From an uncultured Clostridia bacterium (GTDB lineage Bacteria; Bacillota; Clostridia; Christensenellales; UBA3700): DNA of 50,007 bases. Positions 44,062 to 50,007 of the stretch are shown here, piece after piece (position 1 is the stretch's first letter; each line of letters opens with the position of its first letter). Location of the stretch: assembly GCA_947037025.1 (NCBI GenBank), contig CAMQSU010000010.1, forward strand, positions 1-50,007, given 5' to 3'. Both the position numbers and the translations under genes were made by a program. Under the pieces are notes generated by a model. That model did not search any database. It saw only the letters and a program-made list of their open reading frames with translations, and had not been told where the DNA came from.

Positions 44062-46233
44062 ATGAAGAAAAAGATTTTTACATTTGTAGCTGTAGTAATA
44101 GTGCTTTCATTGGCGCTTGCTGGCTGTAATATGTTCACTGTCGACGCAGAGAGAGAGTTTAATCAGGTCGTGGCGACTGTTGAATATCATGATGAGGAAA
44201 GAGATGTCACTTTATCAGCTGATGTAACTAAACAGGAGTTCGAGGCATTCTTCATGCAGAATTTCCAGACTTATAGCTATTATTATGGCTTCACTGCAGA
44301 AGAGTGTGCAGATGAATTCATTAATATTTTATCTAAGCAGAAAATGCTAATCATGTTAGCTAGTATTGAGTTCACTAAAGCAAATTTAGATGTGCCTAAC
44401 TTAGTTTACAATGAAAAAACTTTTAATTATGACTATGAGTCTTATGCTAATCAATTGCTTGCAATTCTTGAGCCTCACGAGCAGCTTAACATAAAAAATG
44501 CTACAAACAAGATGTTTGAAGATTCTTTTGAGGAAGCAGTAAAAGTTCTTGTTGATAAAGATAAACTTGCAAACGAAGATAAAGATGATACAGACAAAGA
44601 TGAAGATGCTTTAGATGCTCGTCCAGTTCAACCAACAAAAGATGATAAAGATTTTACTGAAAAAGATGGAATCACTATTGAAGATGTTAAGGCTGAAGTA
44701 GACTTTTTTACTGCAAATAAACCTGACAAAGATTCTACGGAATTTGAGAAAGAGGCTTATGATGACATTACTAAGAATTTAGAGACAGAGTTTAGGAATT
44801 ATTATTATTATCTTACTAAACAAGCAGAAACAATTTTAACTACTAAATATACAGAAAAGCATGGTGTTGATGAAAGTGATGATTTAACTGCTGGCGTAGA
44901 AAGTAAATACAAATTTTCTGTTACTAGCCAATCTCAACTATATAAAGATGCTGCAGGTTACAAGTCAGCACTAGAAGGTGAGGATGCTGGTGATATACTA
45001 GTTCATAATGGACAATACGTTCAAATTAAAAGTATTCTTCTTAAATTCACTGAAGAGCAAGATGCTATATTAACTGCTCTTAAAGAGAAGTTTGCTGGCG
45101 AAAAATACGCTGATTACATAGTTACACTTCGCGAGGCAATGGTATTTGGCTCTGCAGAAGGACTACAAAAGGTATTAGCGGATATGCCAATTCCGGTTAA
45201 AGATGAATTTCTTGGTCTTACAGTAAATGTTTCTAACCCCGACTACGAGGTAGGCGATGATATAGAAACTGCTTATTCACAAAAAGATGTTCCATTCTTG
45301 GAAGTTATTGAAGATATCGCAGTTGCAATTGCAGCAGCTGAAGACAAAGCTATGGCTGATTATACTGAGAAATATGGTGCATCAGATGGTACTTCTGCAT
45401 ACACTGCTGGTAAGGCAATGTATGTTGCAGAGAAAAGAATTGAGGCATTTGAAACTCAACTTTACTTAGTAAATGATGATGATGGTATGTTCCAAGGCAA
45501 AGATTATGTAGAAACTCCTTATGAGCAAACTAGTGATTATGTATCAGAGTACACAGCACTTGTTAGACAACTTTTGCAAGATCAAACTACTGCTGGTGCA
45601 AGTGTCGTAAATGCTACAGTTGGTACTGTTGTAGTCAATCCTGTAACTGGTAAGTCGGGTGAGATAGTTGAGACTGTATCAATACTTCGCGGAAAGAAAA
45701 TAGTTATCTATACTGATATAACTAATAATATGTCATTCATTATCAATGACTTTGGTGTGCATATTGTTATGCTTACAAATGTTACTGTTGATAAGGCTTA
45801 TAACATGGGTCTTGATGGTATAATGGGAACTGCTGATGATTTAATTACTGGGTCTGTTAACGAAGATTTTAATGTTGACGAAGCTACTAAAGGTTATAGC
45901 GCTGCAGAAAAAGCTAAAATCATTCAGGCTAATCAATTATTCACTGCTGGATTAGATGCATTTGTTGGATTTGATGAGGAGACTGGTAAGGCAATAACTG
46001 TACGCGAGAAACTTCATGACGAACTTGAAGAGTCTTATAATAATGATCGTTATACTAAATTTGAAAAAGGTTTATTTGATTGGTATGGTGATGATATTTT
46101 TGACACTTCTGATGATAAAGAAAAGGTTGATGCATCAGTTTCATTTACTTTATATAAAGATAATGGATTATTTAAGAGTATTAAAAAAGACTTTATAAAA
46201 TATGAGGAAGCTCAAGAATCTCAACAAGCTTAA
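44062..46233 (+). CDS. Lipoprotein foldase, SurA/PrsA-like, with interrupted parvulin-type domain
   Basis: A lipoprotein signal with lipobox LAGC puts the lipidated cysteine at residue 22, so the protein is anchored on the outer face of the membrane. The ~700-residue mature part starts with a SurA-N-like helical chaperone domain (TKQEFEAFFMQNFQTYSYYYGFTAEECADEFINILSKQKM). A long acidic Asp/Lys stretch follows at ~170-215. YVQIKSILLKFTEEQ (~315) resembles the first strand of a parvulin PPIase, and NDFGVHIVMLT (~565) its last, with a large insertion between them, so isomerase activity is doubtful. PrsA-like foldases after mfd are common in Clostridia. AAAGGAG precedes ATG 44062, and a terminator follows. 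Confidence 0.82.
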   Translation: MKKKIFTFVAVVIVLSLALAGCNMFTVDAEREFNQVVATVEYHDEERDVTLSADVTKQEFEAFFMQNFQTYSYYYGFTAEECADEFINILSKQKMLIMLASIEFTKANLDVPNLVYNEKTFNYDYESYANQLLAILEPHEQLNIKNATNKMFEDSFEEAVKVLVDKDKLANEDKDDTDKDEDALDARPVQPTKDDKDFTEKDGITIEDVKAEVDFFTANKPDKDSTEFEKEAYDDITKNLETEFRNYYYYLTKQAETILTTKYTEKHGVDESDDLTAGVESKYKFSVTSQSQLYKDAAGYKSALEGEDAGDILVHNGQYVQIKSILLKFTEEQDAILTALKEKFAGEKYADYIVTLREAMVFGSAEGLQKVLADMPIPVKDEFLGLTVNVSNPDYEVGDDIETAYSQKDVPFLEVIEDIAVAIAAAEDKAMADYTEKYGASDGTSAYTAGKAMYVAEKRIEAFETQLYLVNDDDGMFQGKDYVETPYEQTSDYVSEYTALVRQLLQDQTTAGASVVNATVGTVVVNPVTGKSGEIVETVSILRGKKIVIYTDITNNMSFIINDFGVHIVMLTNVTVDKAYNMGLDGIMGTADDLITGSVNEDFNVDEATKGYSAAEKAKIIQANQLFTAGLDAFVGFDEETGKAITVREKLHDELEESYNNDRYTKFEKGLFDWYGDDIFDTSDDKEKVDASVSFTLYKDNGLFKSIKKDFIKYEEAQESQQA

Positions 46234-46248
46234 TAATAATTAATATAG

Positions 46249-46285
46249 TATAAGAGTAATCAGAGATGATTGCTCTTATATTTGT
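46249..46285 (+). terminator. Intrinsic terminator after the foldase gene
   Basis: TATAAGAGTAATCA pairs with TGATTGCTCTTATA (one G-U pair) around a GAGA loop, followed by a short T-rich tail. Confidence 0.75.
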
Positions 46286-46356
46286 ATAATTAAGCAGAAA
46301 AATGAGAAAAATATAAATAGTAAAATACAAGCTATTTGCAATTTGAGAGGTGTTTA

Positions 46357-46893
46357 ATGGATTTAACAGAAAGAAAGATTAGTAGCGAAAATATTTTTAA
46401 TGGTAAAATAATTGCAGTTAAAAAAGATAAAGTAAGGCTGCCTAATGGAGGAACTTCTTTTCGTGAGTGTGTGGAACACAATGGAGGATGTGCTGTTGTG
46501 CCTATCACTGCTGAAGGGAAAATATTGCTAGTAAAACAGTTTAGATATCCTTATAATGAAGTAATTATTGAAATCCCTGCAGGAAAACTTGAGTTAGGAG
46601 AAGATCCTTTAGAGTGTGCAGTACGAGAGCTAAAAGAAGAAGTTGGCGGCGTATCTGATGATTTTACTGATTTAGGTGTTGTTTATCCCTCTCCGGGATA
46701 CACTAATGAAATAATCAAAATATATCTAGCAAAAAATGTTGAATGTGGAGATTTGTGTCCAGATGATGATGAGTTTCTCGAAGTCGAAAGCTATGATATA
46801 ACAGAAGTTAAGGATATGATCTGTCATAATATTATTAAAGATGGAAAAACTATTATTGGCGTACTTCGAGCATTATTGTTGCTTGATAAATAA
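46357..46893 (+). CDS. Nudix hydrolase, ADP-ribose pyrophosphatase type
   Basis: This is probably an ADP-ribose pyrophosphatase (NudF-like), which splits ADP-ribose into AMP and ribose-5-phosphate. ATG 46357 is chosen over TTG 46336 since GAGAGG lies 6 nt upstream; the product is 178 aa. The Nudix box GKLELGEDPLECAVRELKEEVGG is at ~75-97, with catalytic residues REL-x-EE intact. ILLVKQFRYPYNEVIIEIPAGK before it and YPSPGYTNEIIKIYLAKNV after it are typical of the ADP-ribose group, where the proline ~15 residues after the box is a marker. It stands alone. Confidence 0.93.
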   Translation: MDLTERKISSENIFNGKIIAVKKDKVRLPNGGTSFRECVEHNGGCAVVPITAEGKILLVKQFRYPYNEVIIEIPAGKLELGEDPLECAVRELKEEVGGVSDDFTDLGVVYPSPGYTNEIIKIYLAKNVECGDLCPDDDEFLEVESYDITEVKDMICHNIIKDGKTIIGVLRALLLLDK

Positions 46894-46950
46894 TATTAGA
46901 TTCCTTTATATGCTATATATAACTATATTAGGAATTATAAATGGAGGAAA

Positions 46951-47014
46951 TTATGTGTTATAAATGGCTAAAGTTATGTGTTATAAATGGCTGAAGTTAT
47001 GTATTATATAGCGG
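46951..47014. repeat. 23-bp tandem repeat, 2.8 copies
   Basis: Units at 46951-46973 and 46974-46996 (beginning TTATGTGTTATAAATGGCT) differ at one base; a partial, more diverged third copy runs to 47014. It lies in the long spacer after the Nudix gene and does not encode a sustained open frame. Confidence 0.85.
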
Positions 47015-47145
47015 AACATAATCATCGCATTATTCATTATCTGTCCGAATGTAGTTAATTTATTACTTAATGTTATCTAATAAATATACTTGTAAATAAA
47101 TCATGGTTCATATTATGAAATTAATTAAAATAACATATGCAATTG

Positions 47146-47178
47146 AAATGCACTTTAATTTTAGAGTGCATTTTTTTT
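47146..47178 (+). terminator. Intrinsic terminator ahead of the ctsR promoter
   Basis: AAATGCACT pairs with AGTGCATTT around a 10-nt loop and leads into a T tract. It lies 250 bp after the Nudix gene, with no gene visible in between, and insulates the heat-shock promoter just downstream. Confidence 0.8.
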
Positions 47179-47198
47179 GTCTAATTGCATGAATACTC

Positions 47199-47226
47199 TT
47201 GACAAATTTTATAAATATGATATACT
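47199..47226 (+). promoter_or_regulatory. Sigma-A promoter of the ctsR-clpC operon
   Basis: TTGACA (47199-47204), 16 bp, then TATACT (47221-47226) preceded by TGA (extended -10). The predicted transcript start is near 47233, giving an unusually long ~325-nt leader before ctsR. Confidence 0.75.
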
Positions 47227-47228
47227 AT

Positions 47229-47242
47229 AGTCAAAGGTTAAA
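47229..47242 (+). promoter_or_regulatory. Possible CtsR operator
   Basis: AGTCAAA followed directly by GGTTAAA forms a head-to-tail pair of RGTCAAA-like heptamers across the predicted transcription start. The Bacillus CtsR box has two RGTCAAA heptamers separated by 3 bp (NAN); here the spacer is missing and the second heptamer has one change. Confidence 0.45.
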
Positions 47243-47546
47243 GATAGTCTAATTTCAACATGCAATGGTAACAATTAATATAAAATAAGACTATCAATAT
47301 ATAAACTGAAAAATAATACAGAAAAATAGTATAGTGTTAAAAAAAATATTAATATAGTAATATAATAAAAGTTGTTAAGATATAAAGTTATTAATTTATA
47401 AAATCTAAAAATCTAAAAAGTCATAAAGTTATAAAGATTAAAAACAAAAGCATAAAAGCTATATGAACATTATAGTACAAAAGTATAAAATATTTAAGTA
47501 TATAAAGACAGCATAATAAATTTATTTTTATCACAATGATAAAAAT
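47243..47546 (+). promoter_or_regulatory. Long A-rich ctsR leader with two inverted repeats
   Basis: GATAGTCT (47243-47250) can pair with AGACTATC (47288-47295). At the other end ATTTTTATC (47524-47532) pairs perfectly with GATAAAAAT (47538-47546), a hairpin ending 2 nt before the AAGGAGGGG Shine-Dalgarno of ctsR. Between them lie ~230 bases strongly enriched in A over T with repeated ATAAAG-type words. No open frame of note is seen. Confidence 0.5.
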
Positions 47547-47559
47547 TAAGGAGGGGTAT

Positions 47560-48024
47560 ATGGTAAGTATTAGTGATTCGATAGAAGAATTTCTTATAAC
47601 AACAATTGGTGATGATGCAGAATTGAAATTGTCGAGAAATGAGCTTGCAATATTCTTCTCTTGCGCACCAAGCCAAATTAATTATGTGCTATCTACAAGA
47701 TTTACCCCTGATAGGGGATATAAAGTTGAGTCCAAAAGAGGTGGCGGTGGATGTGTCAAGCTTATCAGGATTGTTGAGAGTGAAGATAATTTACTAATGC
47801 AAATTTATGAAGAAATAAGACATTTGACAAGTTTAACTTATAGTAAATGTAGGGATATTGTTAGTCGGTTAATGCGTGATACAGTTGTCACCGATCGTGA
47901 AGGAAAAATAATGCTTACAATTATGAATGATAAGTCACTAGCATTCCCTGTTGATATTGCAGGTAGAATCAGGGTTCAAATGTTTAAAGAAATTATTTTA
48001 GAATTATCTAGAAGGAGTGTTTAA
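47560..48024 (+). CDS. ctsR: Class III heat-shock repressor CtsR
   Basis: CtsR represses clp genes at normal temperature and is released by heat and McsB. ATG 47560 is chosen over ATG 47536 because AAGGAGGGG lies between them, 3-5 nt before 47560; the 154-aa length equals that of the B. subtilis protein. It has a winged helix with FFSCAPSQINYVLSTRFTPDRGY and the temperature-sensing glycine loop KRGGGGC (~58-64), then a C-terminal dimer domain (VVTDREGKIMLTIMN). It is the first gene of ctsR-mcsA-mcsB-clpC and likely represses its own operon. Confidence 0.97.
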   Translation: MVSISDSIEEFLITTIGDDAELKLSRNELAIFFSCAPSQINYVLSTRFTPDRGYKVESKRGGGGCVKLIRIVESEDNLLMQIYEEIRHLTSLTYSKCRDIVSRLMRDTVVTDREGKIMLTIMNDKSLAFPVDIAGRIRVQMFKEIILELSRRSV

Positions 48025-48026
48025 AA

Positions 48027-48641
48027 ATGGATTATATATGTAGCGTATGTGGCAAGCCTGCCACTCATTATAAAAAAATAACTATAAACGGGAAAGCTAA
48101 TGTAACATATTACTGTAGTGATTGCCAGAATGATTTAGAAAGTGTGGGCAGTGTTGCTAATGTTGTTAGTAATATATTTACAGGCAATAATAGAACTGTG
48201 CCAAGTAGAGTGAGAACTTGTAAGTGTGGCCTTACTGATAGAGATATATTAGATGAAGGAAAATTTGGATGCGCTGAATGTTACGTTACATTTCGTGATA
48301 TTGCAGATAATTATATCGCATCTAGAGGGTTTGGAATGCACAAAGGCAAAGCACCAATAAGGTATGCAGCGTCAACAGGCGGGGTAGGTCAAAATAAAAA
48401 TAGCAATCAAAATAACAGCAAAACAGCATCAACTCAAGATGGCAGCGGATCAAACTTTAATAACCGTGTAAATATAGTTAATAAAGCAACTAGTAGCAGG
48501 GATAATGATATTAAAACTAGTGCTATTATGGCAAATATTGATATTTTGAAATCAGAGTTTGACAAGGCGATTATAGAGGAGCGTTATTTGAATGCTGATA
48601 TGATTTCTAAGCAAATCATCGCATTAGAAAAGCAACTATAA
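48027..48641 (+). CDS. mcsA: McsA, activator of arginine kinase McsB
   Basis: McsA is a zinc-binding partner that stimulates McsB. The 204-aa product has four CxxC-type clusters: CSVCGKPATHY (~5-15) with YYCSDC, and CKCGLTDRDI with FGCAECYVTF. A UVR-type helix closes the protein (FDKAIIEERYLNADMISKQIIAL). The region ~115-160 is an Asn/Ser/Gln-rich linker (NKNSNQNNSKTASTQDGSGS), which makes it somewhat longer than the B. subtilis protein. It starts 2 bp after the ctsR stop, with GAAGGAG inside the ctsR end. Confidence 0.95.
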   Translation: MDYICSVCGKPATHYKKITINGKANVTYYCSDCQNDLESVGSVANVVSNIFTGNNRTVPSRVRTCKCGLTDRDILDEGKFGCAECYVTFRDIADNYIASRGFGMHKGKAPIRYAASTGGVGQNKNSNQNNSKTASTQDGSGSNFNNRVNIVNKATSSRDNDIKTSAIMANIDILKSEFDKAIIEERYLNADMISKQIIALEKQL

Positions 48642-48650
48642 GGAGGGGCT

Positions 48651-49652
48651 ATGAATAAGAATTTAATTGTTGTAACTAGTAGAGTTAGGCTTGCAAGAAA
48701 TTTGAAATCAGTACCATTTCCTAGTATGCTTAAGGGCAGTCGTGATACTGCTGAAATAGTTCTTAATGCTGCAAGGCGAGTTTGCGATAAGTTATTTAAG
48801 TATGATGTGCAAAGAATGGATAATTTGACAGATATTGATAGAATTGCACTTCAAGAAAGACATATTATAAGCAAAAATTTAATAAAAAACACTGAAACTG
48901 GTGCAGTAATTATCGGCATCGGTGATAGCGAGGGTGTAAGCATAATGATTAACGAGGAAGATCACATCCGGGCACAATGCGTCATGCGTGGGTATGGTGT
49001 TGCTGAGTGTTATAGTGAGGTTAGTCAGTTTGATGATAGGCTTGCAAGTGAGGTGGAAGTTGCTTTTGATAGCAGGCTTGGGTACCTTACAGCTTGTCCA
49101 ACTAATTTGGGCACGGGTATGAGGGCAAGTGTAATGCTTTTTTTGCCAGGACTTACTCACACGGGCGAAATAACTAGAATTATTAAGGCAATTAATAGCT
49201 CAGGGCTCACAGTAAGAGGTGCTTATGGTGAGGGGTCAAGCGCGAGCGGATATTTATATCAAGTAAGCAATCAATCAACAATCGGAATGTCTGAAGTTGA
49301 TATTATAGCTAAAGTAAATGTCGTAATTGATAAGATTTGCGATGCTGAAATACTTGCAAGATTAAGCTGGTATAAAACTGATAGTATTGAGCTAGAAGAT
49401 AAAATAATGCGGTCATTTGGTATATTAAAATATTCAAGGTTGATAAGTTCTAACGAATTTATAGAGCATATTTCTAATGTTAAACTTGGTTTATCGCTAG
49501 GCATGCTTGACTTAGATATTAATATGCTAAATACACTTACAGAGTTATGTCAACCTGCAAATTTATGTCATTATGGCGGACGGAAACTAAATGAGAATGA
49601 GCGTGATCAATTGCGTGCAACGCAGGTCAGAGATAAAATAGATTTGAGGTGA
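48651..49652 (+). CDS. mcsB: Protein-arginine kinase McsB
   Basis: McsB phosphorylates arginines on misfolded proteins and marks them for ClpCP. The 333-aa product is slightly shorter than typical (~350-360). Phosphagen-kinase-like motifs are present: VTSRVRLARNLKSVPFPSM at the start, HIRAQCVMRG, CPTNLGTGMRASVMLFLPGL and the nucleotide loop YGEGSSASGYLYQVSNQSTIGMSE. A Shine-Dalgarno AAGGAGGGG precedes ATG 48651. It lies 9 bp after mcsA and 4 bp before clpC. Confidence 0.96.
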   Translation: MNKNLIVVTSRVRLARNLKSVPFPSMLKGSRDTAEIVLNAARRVCDKLFKYDVQRMDNLTDIDRIALQERHIISKNLIKNTETGAVIIGIGDSEGVSIMINEEDHIRAQCVMRGYGVAECYSEVSQFDDRLASEVEVAFDSRLGYLTACPTNLGTGMRASVMLFLPGLTHTGEITRIIKAINSSGLTVRGAYGEGSSASGYLYQVSNQSTIGMSEVDIIAKVNVVIDKICDAEILARLSWYKTDSIELEDKIMRSFGILKYSRLISSNEFIEHISNVKLGLSLGMLDLDINMLNTLTELCQPANLCHYGGRKLNENERDQLRATQVRDKIDLR

Positions 49653-49656
49653 TAAT

Positions 49657-50007
49657 ATGGATAGATTTAATAATGAATGTAGAGAAATATTGAATAAGGC
49701 ATCTGATTTTGGTTCAAGATCAGGCGGAGTTATCGGCACAGAGCATATTATTTGTGCAATGGCTGTTATTAAAAACACTAATATACAAAGCATACTTACA
49801 AGAGTTGGTTTTTCAAGTCTTGATGTTCCTAAAATAATTAGGATATCTCCGGCCTCAAAAGGGGCTGATCTTAGTAAAAGAACTATAGGCGTTTTAGATG
49901 ATGCAGGCAAGATGGCTTTTAACTTCAAGCTTGGGAATGTAACTCCAGAAATGATTCTGCTTGTTATACTTGAAGATGATAAAAGTTACGGATATCAGGC
50001 ACTTAGG
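49657..50007 (+). CDS. clpC: ClpC ATPase, N-terminal part (partial at window end)
   Basis: The first 117 codons of an AAA+ unfoldase lie before the window ends in open frame. The visible part is the Clp_N substrate and adaptor-binding domain: FNNECREILNKASDFGSRSGGVIGTEHIICAMAVI (first repeat) and KRTIGVLDDAGKMAFNFKLGNVTPEMILLVILEDDKSYGYQAL (second repeat). GAGGTG, which overlaps the mcsB stop, serves as the Shine-Dalgarno for ATG 49657. The position after mcsB supports ClpC over ClpA, ClpB or ClpE. The ATPase domains are outside the window. Confidence 0.94.
   Translation, partial: MDRFNNECREILNKASDFGSRSGGVIGTEHIICAMAVIKNTNIQSILTRVGFSSLDVPKIIRISPASKGADLSKRTIGVLDDAGKMAFNFKLGNVTPEMILLVILEDDKSYGYQALR

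Noticed and set aside
46894..47145. Possible small RNA or gene in the spacer after the Nudix gene
   Set aside because: It contains only the 23-bp repeat and A+T-rich sequence, with no sustained frame, no G+C-rich fold and no convincing promoter before the terminator at 47146.

Overview
The window is about 50 kb of low-GC, densely coded bacterial chromosome from a spore-forming member of the Bacillota. The support is a complete spoIIIAA-AH operon, spoIIID, a SpoVB-like flippase, a ctsR-mcsA-mcsB-clpC heat-shock operon, strong GGAGG-type ribosome binding sites and A+T-rich spacers with intrinsic terminators. The DUF421/DUF4363 pair, the CorB-like protein before dxs and the InlB-repeat surface protein suggest an uncultured gut-type Clostridia lineage (Christensenellales-like). 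That placement is inference. I saw no rRNA, tRNA, CRISPR array, transposase, integrase or phage gene, so most of the window is core genome.

Layout. 1-7.1 kb: 3' end of guaB, two small membrane-anchored proteins of similar design, then uvrB and uvrA. 7.2-9.9 kb: a minus-strand group (SpoVB-like flippase, DUF421, DUF4363). 9.9-15.6 kb: a two-LysM protein, a TIGR04086 membrane protein and spoIIIAA-AH, the mother-cell half of the channel to the forespore. 15.9-26.2 kb: asp23-like, nusB, folD, xseA, xseB, ispA, a CorB-like protein, dxs, nadK, argR, recN. This follows the Bacillus/Clostridium order, but accBC, tlyA and spoIVB-spo0A are missing from their usual places. 26.3-29.0 kb: a possible 51-aa ORF, spoIIID, a TtcA-type tRNA thiolase (minus) and a small-multidrug-export-type membrane protein with an acidic tail. 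29.4-33.1 kb: a 1239-aa secreted beta-rich protein. 33.4-40.4 kb: SNF-family symporter, WalJ-type hydrolase, CPBP protease, rlmH, M14 carboxypeptidase, tadA, pth. 40.5-46.9 kb: mfd, a lipoprotein foldase, a Nudix hydrolase. 47.2-50.0 kb: the heat-shock operon behind a consensus promoter, a possible CtsR operator and a long A-rich leader, running off the window inside clpC.

Working together: uvrA, uvrB, mfd, recN and xseAB are DNA repair; ispA and dxs are isoprenoid synthesis; the spoIIIA operon, spoIIID, the SpoVB-like gene and perhaps the LysM protein serve sporulation; ctsR-mcsAB-clpC and the foldase are protein quality control. The less explained material is: the paired membrane-anchored proteins at 1-2 kb, the small ORF before spoIIID, the surface protein, the ctsR leader, and diverged copies of gene 3' ends in spacers after two genes. 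I did not find a convincing new multi-gene system.
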